8,348 nucleotides of DNA from Bacillota bacterium (GCA_017861495.1 JAGFXW010000093.1:1-8348), one strand, 5' to 3'; numbered from the stretch's first letter, positions 1 to 6,721 are shown. Made by a program: numbers and translations. The notes: generated by a model from the letters alone, not told the origin.

Positions 1-128
1 ATGCCTTTGGGGTATGGTGAGAAAGAGCAATCTTTTGATTCCTGACCGGCGGTAGAAGCCCGCGAGCCGTAATGGTTGATCCGGTGATATTCCGGAGCCG
101 ACAGTAAAGTCTGGATGGGAAAAGGCAG
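1..128 (+). promoter_or_regulatory. FMN riboswitch aptamer (RFN element)
   Basis: This is the FMN-sensing aptamer that shuts off riboflavin synthesis when FMN is plentiful. The closing stem P1 pairs 2-8 (TGCCTTT) with 121-127 (AAAGGCA). Between them lie the conserved RFN blocks: GACCGGCGGT near 43-52, CCCGCGAGCC near 59-68, GGTTGATCCGGTG near 74-86, TTCCGGAGCCGACAG near 90-104 and AAAGTCTGGATGGGA near 106-120. The second stem is lengthened by an AAAGA/TCTTT hairpin at about 23-37. The element begins at the window edge, so its promoter is not visible. It sits directly ahead of the rib operon, the usual place in Firmicutes. Identification rests on block-by-block recall of the RFN consensus. Confidence 0.95.
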
Positions 129-164
129 GTTTAAAGGCCGTGGTATAGGCTTGTTACCTTATTT

Positions 165-195
165 TTCCTAAAGAATTGTTCTTTGGGAATTTTTT
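165..195 (+). terminator. Riboswitch-controlled intrinsic terminator
   Basis: An 11-bp stem pairs 165-175 with 179-189 around a 3-base TTG loop, and six T residues follow at 190-195. One pair (T169-G185) is a wobble valid only in the plus-strand RNA, which fits this direction. It lies about 40 bases after the aptamer and is the likely expression platform. A possible antiterminator pairs GGGAAAAGG (117-125, overlapping the 3' strand of P1) with the CCTTATTTTTCC segment (157-168), which contains the start of the terminator stem. FMN binding would fix P1 and release the terminator. The hairpin is seen; the switching model is inferred. Confidence 0.85.
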
Positions 196-307
196 ATTTC
201 TCAGAAAAACGTTTTTCGGAGAAACATAAGTGCAACCAGCGGCTTCCGTCGTCGCTGAGAAAGCTTGACGTAAGCCGGGTTTTCTAATTTTTGGGGAGGT
301 CTTTTCA
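196..307 (+). other. Structured untranslated leader between riboswitch terminator and ribD
   Basis: This stretch has no convincing ORF. It contains a perfect 14-base palindrome GAAAAACGTTTTTC (204-217) and small hairpin candidates CAGCG/CGCTG (about 238-256) and GCTT/AAGC (263-275). The end arms AGAAAA (203-208) and TTTTCT (280-285) could pair over a long distance. It ends with a strong ribosome binding site, GGGGAGGT (293-300), seven bases before the ribD GTG. The segment 268-285 closely resembles the 3' arm of the operon's terminal hairpin (3833-3850). Its function is unknown. Confidence 0.5.
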
Positions 308-1426
308 GTGGATGAAAAGTACATGGAATTGGCTTTGAATTTAGCGATGCGCGCACATGGACGAACCAGCCCGAACCCGATGGTAGGCGCTGTGCTTGTG
401 CGTGATGGCAAGGTAATTGGTGAAGGATGGCATAAAAAAGCAGGAACCCCTCATGCTGAAATTCATGCATTGCAAGAAGCCGGCGATTTGGCGCAAGGTT
501 CCACCTTGTACGTAACATTAGAGCCGTGTTCGCATTATGGTCGAACCGGACCGTGTACGGAAGCAGTTATTAAAGCAGGAATCAAAAAAGTAATTGTGGC
601 CATGACAGATCCGAACCCCTTGGTGGGCGGAAAAGGAATCGCACAGCTTCGCCAGGCCGGTGTGGAAGTTGTGGAAGGCGTTTTGACGGAAAAAGCCATT
701 CGATTGAACGAAGTGTTCCTTAAATGGATCACAACCCGGATGCCTTTTACAGTTCTTAAAACGGCAATGACGTTGGACGGTAAAATTGCTACCCGTACGG
801 GACAGTCTCAATGGATTACCGGCGAAAGCGCGCGTAAGCAGGTGCATATACTGCGCGACCGGTACGATGCCATTCTGGCAGGGATTGGAACGGTTTTAGC
901 GGATGATCCGGCGCTGACAGCCAGGTTGCCGTCCGGTGGGCAGAACCCAATTCGGATTGTGGTAGACAGCCTGGCGCGAACGCCTTTAAACGCGCAAATC
1001 GTGAATGATGGATTGGCTCGTACTCTAATTGCAGTGACGGAAGGCGCGCCCTCCGCCCGAGTTAAAGCCTTGAAGGCGAAAGGGGCGGAAATTGTCGTTG
1101 TTCCGGCAGGCAGCGGCGGAATTGATTTGGAACAGTTGTTTCAATTGCTTGGTTCGCAAGAAATCACCAGCGTTCTGGTTGAAGGAGGAGCATCGGTAAA
1201 TGCTTCATTATTAAAAGCAGGGTTGGTTGATAAGGTTTGTTGGTTTATCGCCCCGAAAATTGTCGGCAGCCATGCGGCGCCGGGGCCGATCGGCGGTGAA
1301 GGAATAAGTTCGCTGCAGGATGCATGGCAAATTAAAGAAATGACGGCCGAATTTGTTGGACAAGACTTGATGATTAGCGGTTATCTGAAGAATCGGGAGG
1401 AATACCATGTTCACAGGACTTATTGA
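308..1426 (+). CDS. ribD: RibD: bifunctional diaminohydroxyphosphoribosylaminopyrimidine deaminase / 5-amino-6-(5-phosphoribosylamino)uracil reductase
   Basis: This cytosolic enzyme does the second and third steps from GTP to riboflavin: deamination of the pyrimidine, then NADPH-dependent reduction of the ribosyl side chain. The N-terminal deaminase domain (about 1-145) has the zinc site of the cytidine-deaminase fold: HAE at 49-51 and PCxxxGRTxPC at 73-83, giving zinc ligands His49, Cys74 and Cys83 and catalytic Glu51. The C-terminal reductase domain (about 146-365) shows LKTAMTLDGKIA (150-161), SQWITG (167-172) and LVEGGASVNASLL (290-302). At 372 residues it has the normal family length. 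The GTG start is supported by GGGGAGGT seven bases upstream; the next in-frame ATG (323) is too far away. Its 3' end overlaps ribE by 20 bases, which suggests translational coupling. Confidence 0.97.
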   Translation: MDEKYMELALNLAMRAHGRTSPNPMVGAVLVRDGKVIGEGWHKKAGTPHAEIHALQEAGDLAQGSTLYVTLEPCSHYGRTGPCTEAVIKAGIKKVIVAMTDPNPLVGGKGIAQLRQAGVEVVEGVLTEKAIRLNEVFLKWITTRMPFTVLKTAMTLDGKIATRTGQSQWITGESARKQVHILRDRYDAILAGIGTVLADDPALTARLPSGGQNPIRIVVDSLARTPLNAQIVNDGLARTLIAVTEGAPSARVKALKAKGAEIVVVPAGSGGIDLEQLFQLLGSQEITSVLVEGGASVNASLLKAGLVDKVCWFIAPKIVGSHAAPGPIGGEGISSLQDAWQIKEMTAEFVGQDLMISGYLKNREEYHVHRTY

Positions 1427-2060
1427 AGAAATGGGCAAAGTTAAAGATATCGCTCGTGGAACCAAATCAGTCCGTATTACCATTACAGCATCGAAAATTA
1501 TGGAAGGGACTGTTTTGGGCGATAGCATAGCAGTAAATGGAACTTGTCTTACTGTCGTGGCATTTGGAACAGATTGGTTTACTGCTGATGTCATGCCGGA
1601 AACCGTGGATCGCACTGTTCTTTCCAAATTAAAAGCCGGTGATAAGGTGAATTTGGAAAGAACCTTACGGGTTGGGGACCGGCTGGGTGGGCATATTGTC
1701 AGCGGACATGTTGATGGTATAGGAACGATCAACGAAAAGAAAGTCAATGATATTGCCCTGATAGTAAAGATAACGGCTAAACCCGAAATCCTTCGTTATA
1801 TCATTCAAAAAGGATCGATTGCAATCGACGGCATCAGTTTGACTGTAGTTGATTGCGGACCTGACTGGTTTACAGTTTCCTTGATTCCTCATTCGGCGGC
1901 CATGACTACACTCGGGTATAAAAGTGTCGGCGAAATTGTCAATTTGGAAGTCGATATGATCGGAAAATATGTGGAAAAGTTTCTTGGACTGGGGTCGTCT
2001 CCGGCCCCCGCCAAGTCGGATGTATCGCTAGCTTTTTTACAAGAAAACGGTTTCTTTTAA
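1407..2060 (+). CDS. ribE: RibE: riboflavin synthase, alpha chain
   Basis: This enzyme converts two 6,7-dimethyl-8-ribityllumazine molecules to riboflavin plus the pyrimidine precursor, the last step of the pathway. It is called RibC in E. coli and RibE in B. subtilis usage. The 217-residue protein begins with the signature MFTGLIEE and has two internally similar lumazine-binding barrels, visible as GDSIAVNGTCLTV (38-50) and KGSIAIDGISLTV (135-147). GGHIVSGHVDG (94-104) joins the halves, and the C-terminal part (about 185-217) is the trimerisation helix region. Length and motifs are normal. GGGAGG (1395-1400) lies six bases before the ATG, inside the end of ribD. In Firmicutes the product usually works beside the lumazine synthase capsid encoded by ribH downstream. 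Confidence 0.97.
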   Translation: MFTGLIEEMGKVKDIARGTKSVRITITASKIMEGTVLGDSIAVNGTCLTVVAFGTDWFTADVMPETVDRTVLSKLKAGDKVNLERTLRVGDRLGGHIVSGHVDGIGTINEKKVNDIALIVKITAKPEILRYIIQKGSIAIDGISLTVVDCGPDWFTVSLIPHSAAMTTLGYKSVGEIVNLEVDMIGKYVEKFLGLGSSPAPAKSDVSLAFLQENGFF

Positions 2061-2087
2061 CAGAAAAAATACAGGAGGGATTATCAC

Positions 2088-3290
2088 ATGAAATTGAGCA
2101 GAATTGAAGAAGCGGTCGAAGACATTAAAAATGGTAAAATGGTTGTTGTTGTTGATGATGAAGACAGGGAAAACGAAGGCGATTTGGTGATGGCGGCTGA
2201 CAAAGCTACCACCCAGGCCATCAACTTTATGGCGACCCATGCCAGAGGATTGATTTGCATGCCGATTATTGGCTCGCGCTTGGATGAACTGGGAATTGGC
2301 GCTATGGTTACCGACAATACGGACAGCCATGGGACTGCCTTTACTGTGTCGATTGATGCCAGAAGTGTTACCACCGGTATTTCGGCGCAAGAACGCGCCT
2401 TAACGATCCAAACTGTGTTAGATCCGGAATCAGGACCGGGGGATCTGCGCCGGCCAGGGCATTTGTTCCCATTGCGGTATCGTGAAGGCGGAGTTTTACG
2501 GCGGGCAGGCCATACGGAAGCGGCGGTTGATCTCGCGAAGATGGCCGGACTGTACCCGGCCGGTGTTATTTGCGAAATTATGAATGAAGATGGTACAATG
2601 GCTCGGCTTCCGCAACTCATGGAGTTTATTGAAAAACATGATATGAAGATCATTTCGGTAGCTGATTTGATTAAATATCGCAAACTGCATGAAAAATTTG
2701 TTGTACGCGCGGCGGAGACAAAGTTGCCGACAAAATATGGGGATTTTCGTTTGATTGCGTACGAAAGCGATCTTGACCATCAGTGTCATGTTGCGTTAGT
2801 GAAAGGCGATGTTGCCGGCAAAGAAAATGTTTTGGTGCGTGTTCATTCGGAGTGCTTGACCGGAGATGTTCTCGGTTCCTTACGCTGTGATTGCGGAGAA
2901 CAGCTCGGGGCTGCTTTGCAAAAAATTGAAGATGAAGGCTTAGGTGTATTGCTTTACATGCGTCAGGAAGGCCGTGGCATTGGATTGGCCAATAAAATAA
3001 AAGCCTATGCCTTGCAAGATGGCGGTAAAGATACGGTTGAGGCAAACGAACTTTTGGGTTTTGCACCGGATTTGCGTGACTATGGAATCGGAGCGCAGAT
3101 ATTGGCTGATTTAGGTTTGACAAGTATTCGCCTTTTGACGAATAATCCGAAAAAGCGGGCAGGTTTGGAAGGATATGGGCTGACGATTACCGAACGCGTA
3201 CCACTGGAAATCGTACCAAACCGTTTCAATGAACGTTATTTATCAGCAAAAAAATCAAAGCTGGGACATTTGCTGAAAAAAACCATATAA
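2088..3290 (+). CDS. ribBA: RibBA: 3,4-dihydroxy-2-butanone 4-phosphate synthase / GTP cyclohydrolase II fusion
   Basis: This bifunctional enzyme opens both branches of the pathway: the RibB part makes dihydroxybutanone phosphate from ribulose 5-phosphate, and the RibA part opens the GTP ring. RibB spans about residues 1-200. It shows the acidic Mg-binding loop [10 protein letters not shown] (23-32), RPGHLFPL (122-129) and [10 protein letters not shown] (141-150), and ends with DLIKYR (193-198). RibA spans about 205-400, with zinc cysteines Cys256, Cys267 and Cys269 in the SEC...CDCGEQL segment, [10 protein letters not shown] (291-300) and RLLTNNPKK (348-356). Length (400 residues) is typical and both active sites look complete. 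GGAGGG (2074-2079) precedes the ATG by eight bases. It lies 27 bases after ribE, in the same operon. Confidence 0.97.
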   Translation: MKLSRIEEAVEDIKNGKMVVVVDDEDRENEGDLVMAADKATTQAINFMATHARGLICMPIIGSRLDELGIGAMVTDNTDSHGTAFTVSIDARSVTTGISAQERALTIQTVLDPESGPGDLRRPGHLFPLRYREGGVLRRAGHTEAAVDLAKMAGLYPAGVICEIMNEDGTMARLPQLMEFIEKHDMKIISVADLIKYRKLHEKFVVRAAETKLPTKYGDFRLIAYESDLDHQCHVALVKGDVAGKENVLVRVHSECLTGDVLGSLRCDCGEQLGAALQKIEDEGLGVLLYMRQEGRGIGLANKIKAYALQDGGKDTVEANELLGFAPDLRDYGIGAQILADLGLTSIRLLTNNPKKRAGLEGYGLTITERVPLEIVPNRFNERYLSAKKSKLGHLLKKTI

Positions 3291-3291
3291 T
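3263..3291 (+). promoter_or_regulatory. Possible internal promoter ahead of ribH
   Basis: A perfect TATAAT (3286-3291) overlaps the ribBA stop codon and lies 17 bases after GGGACA (3263-3268), a four-of-six match to TTGACA. It could give ribH transcription independent of the riboswitch, which would suit the 60:3 ratio of lumazine synthase to riboflavin synthase known for Bacillus. An AT-rich end of a gene can produce such a match by chance, so this is tentative. Confidence 0.3.
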
Positions 3292-3316
3292 ATCTAAAAT
3301 GAGAGGGGTATAAATA

Positions 3317-3781
3317 GTGGTTATGACATTAGAAGGAAAATTAGTTGCCAAAGATTTGAAGTTTGGGATTGTAGTAGCGCGTTTTAATGAATTTATAACG
3401 AATAAATTGCTCAGTGGTGCAATTGATACGTTTGTTAGACACGGCGCTGAGGAGGAAGATATCCAAGTTGCTTGGGTTCCTGGAGCGTTTGAAATTCCTT
3501 TAGCGGCTCAGAAAATGGCTTTATCCGGAAAATATGATGCGGTAATTTGTTTAGGCGCCGTTATTCGCGGCAGCACTCCTCATTTTGATTATGTTTGCGC
3601 GGAGGCGGCTAAAGGCGTCGGACAGGTTGGACTAAGTTCCGGCGTACCTACGATCTTTGGTGTGATTACAGCGGATACGATTGAACAAGCAATCGAAAGG
3701 GCAGGCACGAAAGCCGGCAATAAAGGATCGGATTCCGCCATGTCTGCAATTGAGATGGCGAATTTATTCAAAAGTTTGTAA
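3317..3781 (+). CDS. ribH: RibH: 6,7-dimethyl-8-ribityllumazine synthase
   Basis: This enzyme condenses the two pathway branches, 5-amino-6-ribitylaminouracil and dihydroxybutanone phosphate, to lumazine, the substrate of RibE. The 154-residue protein has the family blocks in order: ARFNEFIT (21-28), WVPGAFEIP (53-61), [15 protein letters not shown] (79-93) with the catalytic histidine at 89, and [11 protein letters not shown] (127-137) with the phosphate-binding arginine at 128. The GTG start is favoured by AGAGGGG (3302-3308) eight bases upstream. An ATG two codons later would be 14 bases away. It is the last gene of the rib operon and is followed by a strong terminator. Homologs assemble as pentamers or 60-mer capsids. 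Confidence 0.97.
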   Translation: MVMTLEGKLVAKDLKFGIVVARFNEFITNKLLSGAIDTFVRHGAEEEDIQVAWVPGAFEIPLAAQKMALSGKYDAVICLGAVIRGSTPHFDYVCAEAAKGVGQVGLSSGVPTIFGVITADTIEQAIERAGTKAGNKGSDSAMSAIEMANLFKSL

Positions 3782-3801
3782 TATAACAGGATAGTAATGA
3801 C

Positions 3802-3848
3802 AAAACCCGGTTTTCGTAGAGCTTTGACAGCCACGTAAACCGGGTTTT
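3802..3848 (+). terminator. Terminator of the rib operon
   Basis: A perfect 12-bp inverted repeat pairs AAAACCCGGTTT (3802-3813) with AAACCGGGTTTT (3837-3848), 20 bases after the ribH stop. CGT/ACG (3815-3817 with 3833-3835) can extend it inside. The A-run and T-run on opposite arms mean it could also act on minus-strand transcripts running out of rpmB. Confidence 0.85.
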
Positions 3849-3860
3849 ATCATAGTAATG

Positions 3861-3891
3861 AAAAAAGGACTCGACTAGCAAGTCCCTTTTT
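3861..3891 (-). terminator. Terminator of rpmB
   Basis: The minus strand reads GGACTTG, loop CTAGT, CGAGTCC, then six T residues (complement of 3861-3866), starting about 20 bases after the rpmB stop. One of the seven stem pairs (positions 3880 and 3872) is a G-U wobble in minus-strand RNA but a C-A mismatch in plus-strand RNA, which supports the minus direction. Flanking A5/T5 runs could lengthen the stem past an unpaired base at 3886. Confidence 0.75.
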
Positions 3892-3902
3892 GGGTGTTTG
3901 TT

Positions 3903-4094
3903 TTACACTGCCCGAGATACTTTATGGGTACGAAGACAGCGGGTACAAATATTAATTTTTTTCGTTTCACCGTTTACGAGTGCTTTAACTCGTTGAATAT
4001 TTGGTTTCCAAACGCGTTTGGTTTTTAAGTTTGAGTGACTGACATTGTTGCCGGTAACTTCACCTTTGCCACAAACTTGACAAACGTTTGCCAT
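3903..4094 (-). CDS. rpmB: Ribosomal protein L28 (bL28), zinc-ribbon form
   Basis: This is a structural component of the 50S ribosomal subunit. The 63-residue protein starts MANVCQVCGKG and has the family features: a basic middle (SNLKTKRVWKPNIQ, 21-34) and INICTRCLRTHK (48-57). Two CxxC pairs (Cys5/Cys8 and Cys50/Cys53) mark it as the zinc-binding form. The chosen ATG has AAGGAGGTG (4101-4109) six bases upstream on the minus strand; a longer reading frame from 4103 would begin inside that site. It is transcribed alone, convergent with ribH and divergent from the DUF1858 gene. In many Firmicutes this gene neighbours recG, as it does here. Confidence 0.96.
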   Translation of the reverse strand: MANVCQVCGKGEVTGNNVSHSNLKTKRVWKPNIQRVKALVNGETKKINICTRCLRTHKVSRAV

Positions 4095-4129
4095 GCAATC
4101 CACCTCCTTTTAAGAAGGACAAAATATCC

Positions 4130-4167
4130 TTATCACAATGCTATTATAACAGTGCTATTTTATCACA
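4130..4167. repeat. Three short direct repeats over the rpmB promoter
   Basis: Plus-strand copies TTATCACA (4130-4137), TTATAACA (4144-4151) and TTATCACA (4160-4167) begin 14 and 16 bases apart. The outer two are identical over eight bases and the middle one differs at one base. The longer units ATAGCACTGTTATA and ATAGCATTGTGATA (minus strand) match at 12 of 14 positions. They could be operator half-sites or simply reused -10-like sequence. Confidence 0.5.
4143..4151 (-). promoter_or_regulatory. rpmB: Extended -10 promoter of rpmB
   Basis: On the minus strand the sequence TGTTATAAT (4151-4143) is an exact extended -10 element (TGn plus TATAAT). Transcription would begin about 30 bases before the rpmB start codon. 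No good -35 hexamer lies 16-18 bases upstream, as is common for extended -10 promoters. A second, weaker match, TGATAAAAT (4165-4157), lies 14 bases further upstream. The element forms the middle copy of a direct-repeat cluster. Confidence 0.6.
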
Positions 4168-4280
4168 TCGGAAGACGCCATGCAATAGATAGTGAAATAA
4201 TATTTATCCGATAAGAAAGAGGGATTTCAGGCTGACCTATGGAAATAATAAAATAAATCACAGATGGGAGGCGAAAGAGC

Positions 4281-4484
4281 TTGCTTACTCCAAATACTCC
4301 TATTATTGACGTACTGCGAATGTATCCTCAAGCACGGGCATTATTTTTACGACATGGTATGGCGTGTGGCGGTTGTATGGGTTCATCAACGGAAACGATA
4401 GAAAATGGCGCCCGGATGCATGACATTGATATTGAGACATTGATGAAGGAACTGGATGCAATAGAAAAGGAAAATGGTTTGTAA
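4281..4484 (+). CDS. DUF1858 / hybrid-cluster-protein-associated redox disulfide domain protein
   Basis: This is a small 67-residue soluble protein with the pattern of the DUF1858 family: an N-terminal PxxxVLRMYPQARALFLRHGMACGGC segment and a C-terminal helix (about 51-65). The CGGC motif (Cys29 and Cys32) is the presumed redox-active disulfide. Family members occur alone or attached to hybrid cluster protein and ScdA-like iron-sulfur repair proteins, mainly in anaerobes, but the exact role is not established. The start is TTG, supported by GGGAGG (4266-4271) nine bases upstream; no in-frame ATG fits, since the next one falls inside the conserved region. It is monocistronic: a terminator follows and rpmB diverges from it. 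I see no convincing promoter in the 180 bases upstream. Confidence 0.88.
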   Translation: MLTPNTPIIDVLRMYPQARALFLRHGMACGGCMGSSTETIENGARMHDIDIETLMKELDAIEKENGL

Positions 4485-4508
4485 AATACGTCAGATTCAT
4501 GATTTCCG

Positions 4509-4546
4509 ACAGGTAAAGTGCAACGATGTGCTTTGCCTGTTTCTTT
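4509..4546 (+). terminator. Terminator of the DUF1858 gene
   Basis: A 14-bp hairpin pairs 4509-4522 (starting ACAGGTAAAG) with 4527-4540 (ending TTTGCCTGT) around a four-base ACGA loop, followed by TTCTTT. Three pairs are G-U wobbles valid in plus-strand RNA. It lies 24 bases after the stop codon and separates this gene from recG. Confidence 0.75.
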
Positions 4547-4606
4547 ATGAAAAGGATAAATTACTATTCAACGATTGGAATATGTGTTGGTTTGTGAGGT
4601 GGCTAC

Positions 4607-6646
4607 ATGAAGCAATGTTTGTTGAAACCGGTGCAAAGTTTAAAAGGAGTTGGCGCCAAAACCAAGGAAAAACTCGCTGAATTGCAAATAATTACGTTGC
4701 AAGATTTATTGTTTTATTTCCCTCATACCTATCTCGATTATAGTTGTTTAAGAACCGTGCGGGATTTGGTGGCCGGGGAAAGCGAAACCTGTTTGGTTAC
4801 TATGGTACGTATTACTATGAAGTCCATTTTTTATGGCGGAAGAAAAAAAACACGGGCTTGTATCCTGGTTACGGATGATACTGGTTATCTTGAAGTTGTT
4901 TCGTTTAATCCCTATATTAAATATGAATTTCGAGTCGGCAGGAAAGTCTTGATTTCCGGTAAAGTAAAAAACACTTCATCTTCTAACTATCTGCAGATGG
5001 AAAATCCATCGATAGAGGATGCGCAAGCTTCAGAGCATTTACGAACGGCTCGAATTGTGCCGGTTTATGGCGGGAAAAAAGATTTATCGAAAAATCTTAT
5101 ACGGACTCTTGTTCATCAAGTATTGACGTCTCATTCCGCCGATATTGACGAGTGCATTCCTGGAGATATTTTGCATAAACATGATTTGCTGGGCAGGGAA
5201 GAAGCTTTTTGGAACATCCATTTTCCGCAAAACGCTGATTTATTGGTGAAAGCGCGAAGAAGGTTGATTTTTGAAGAATTGTTTCTCTTGCAATGTAAAT
5301 TACTTTTCTTAAAAGAAAAAAACAGAAAAAACTGCAATGGATTCAAGCATGCTCCAGACGGGCAATTGGTTCAACGGGTTTTGGGCAAATTGCCTTTTTC
5401 TTTGACGGATGACCAGCAACGTGTTGTGCAAGATATTAAGAGGGATATGGAGGATATTGTCCCGATGCGCCGCCTTGTGCAAGGCGATGTTGGGTCGGGA
5501 AAAACAGCTGTAGCGGCAATTGCATTGGCCAAGACGGTTGAAAATGGATATCAAGGAGCTTTAATGGCTCCAACCGAGATCCTTGCCCAGCAACATTACC
5601 AGACAATATCGGAGTTGTTTACTTCGTTGGGAATTCGAACGGCCTTGTTGTCGGCACGGTTAAGTTCTAAAGAAAGGGATTGCGTATTAACGGCTATTCG
5701 GGAACACCACGTCGATGTAGTAATCGGGACTCATGCGTTAATTCAAGAAAAAGTAGAGTTTTGTGCTCTTGGATTGGCGATAACGGATGAGCAGCATCGA
5801 TTTGGAGTTCAGCAGAGAGATAAATTACAGAAAAAAGGAAATAATCCAGATGTGTTGGTCATGACCGCGACACCTATTCCAAGAACCTTGGCGCTTACTG
5901 TTTATGGTGATCTTGACGTATCGGTTATTCACCATCTTCCACCTGGCCGTAAGCCGGTGAAAACCTTGCTGTATGCACTGGAAAAACGCCAGGACATTTA
6001 CGCAGGCGTTCTGCGCCAGGTTCAACAAGGAAATCAAGTCTATGTTGTTTGTCCGTTGGTGGAAGACAGCGAAATGGTTGATGCGAAGTCTGTACAAGAA
6101 GTATATGACGAATTAACCACTTCGTGGCTTAGGGATGTTCGGTGTGGTTTAATTCATGGACGATTAACACCGGAACAAAAGGAACAGATTATGCAAAGGT
6201 ATAGCAAGGGTGATATCAGCGTACTGGTAGCGACAACTGTAATTGAAGTGGGCGTTAATGTGCCCAACGCAACTGTTATGATCATCGAAAATGCAGAGCG
6301 TTTTGGCTTAGCTCAGTTACATCAATTGCGAGGAAGAATAGGACGCGGGAAAAAAGAAGCGTTTTGCGTGTTGATTTCTGACATGAAACAAGCCGATGTT
6401 CAAGACCGCCTGTCAATTATGACAGAGTGCAGCAATGGATTGGTATTAGCCGAAAAAGATTTACAGCTACGAGGACCCGGTCAGTTTTTTGGCAACCGGC
6501 AACACGGACTTCCTGATTTGCGGTTAGCAAATATTATTGTAGATATGGATATATTGTTTGCCGCCAGAGAGGCGGCAGTGGCGGTGGTGCGGGAAAAAAG
6601 TTGTTTACCGCTGGATCCGTATGAAATCGTTCCGCTTCCCAGTTAA
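4607..6646 (+). CDS. recG: RecG: ATP-dependent DNA helicase, branch migration and fork reversal
   Basis: RecG is a superfamily 2 double-strand DNA translocase that remodels stalled replication forks and Holliday junctions. The 679-residue protein has full family length. Residues 1-45 include the helix-hairpin-like SLKGVGAKTKEKL (11-23). The wedge/OB domain lies at about 60-150. Helicase motifs follow: Walker A GDVGSGKT (293-300), APTEILAQQH (321-330), IGTHALIQ (373-380), DEQH box (394-397), MTATPIPRTLAL (419-430), LIHGRL (515-520), TTVIEVGVNVPNA (543-555) and QLRGRIGRG (573-581). The C-terminal RecG-specific TRG segment AEKDLQLRGPGQFFGNRQHGLP (615-636) separates it from Mfd. The ATG has GAGGTGG (4596-4602) four bases upstream. 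All catalytic residues are present. It appears to be transcribed alone, although I cannot point to a convincing promoter. Confidence 0.97.
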   Translation: MKQCLLKPVQSLKGVGAKTKEKLAELQIITLQDLLFYFPHTYLDYSCLRTVRDLVAGESETCLVTMVRITMKSIFYGGRKKTRACILVTDDTGYLEVVSFNPYIKYEFRVGRKVLISGKVKNTSSSNYLQMENPSIEDAQASEHLRTARIVPVYGGKKDLSKNLIRTLVHQVLTSHSADIDECIPGDILHKHDLLGREEAFWNIHFPQNADLLVKARRRLIFEELFLLQCKLLFLKEKNRKNCNGFKHAPDGQLVQRVLGKLPFSLTDDQQRVVQDIKRDMEDIVPMRRLVQGDVGSGKTAVAAIALAKTVENGYQGALMAPTEILAQQHYQTISELFTSLGIRTALLSARLSSKERDCVLTAIREHHVDVVIGTHALIQEKVEFCALGLAITDEQHRFGVQQRDKLQKKGNNPDVLVMTATPIPRTLALTVYGDLDVSVIHHLPPGRKPVKTLLYALEKRQDIYAGVLRQVQQGNQVYVVCPLVEDSEMVDAKSVQEVYDELTTSWLRDVRCGLIHGRLTPEQKEQIMQRYSKGDISVLVATTVIEVGVNVPNATVMIIENAERFGLAQLHQLRGRIGRGKKEAFCVLISDMKQADVQDRLSIMTECSNGLVLAEKDLQLRGPGQFFGNRQHGLPDLRLANIIVDMDILFAAREAAVAVVREKSCLPLDPYEIVPLPS

Positions 6647-6692
6647 GCTGCCCAAGTTCTTTTATCGATGCTTAAAGAGCGGCTTTGAATGG

Positions 6693-6721
6693 TTGCCATT
6701 TAACAGGTTTTTTAGTATAGT
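6693..6721 (+). promoter_or_regulatory. Sigma-A type promoter for the VTT membrane protein gene
   Basis: TTGCCA (6693-6698) and TATAGT (6716-6721) each match the consensus at five of six positions and are exactly 17 bases apart. Transcription would start about 55 bases before the next start codon. The -35 hexamer sits within a small AATGG/CCATT hairpin (6688-6700) followed by a T-run at 6708-6713, which might also be a weak recG terminator. Confidence 0.55.

Noticed and set aside
1211..1747. Long minus-strand open frame (178 codons) under ribD/ribE
   Set aside because: It is the antisense shadow of two well-identified genes, with low-complexity Ser/Pro/Thr composition and no family features.
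2084..2683. 199-codon minus-strand open frame under ribBA
   Set aside because: Antisense shadow of the conserved DHBP synthase domain; no recognisable protein features.
4130..4167. CRISPR-like or Zur-operator reading of the TTATCACA repeats
   Set aside because: The units are only 8 bases with unequal 14- and 16-base steps, so not a CRISPR. They do not resemble the Firmicute Zur box, even though bL28 here is the zinc-binding form.
4539..4567. Candidate recG promoter around TACTAT (4562-4567)
   Set aside because: No acceptable -35 hexamer at 16-18 bases and no TGn extension, so it was not listed as a feature.
4474..4680. 68-codon plus-strand open frame between the DUF1858 gene and recG
   Set aside because: It overlaps both genes, runs through the 4509-4546 terminator hairpin and has no ribosome binding site.
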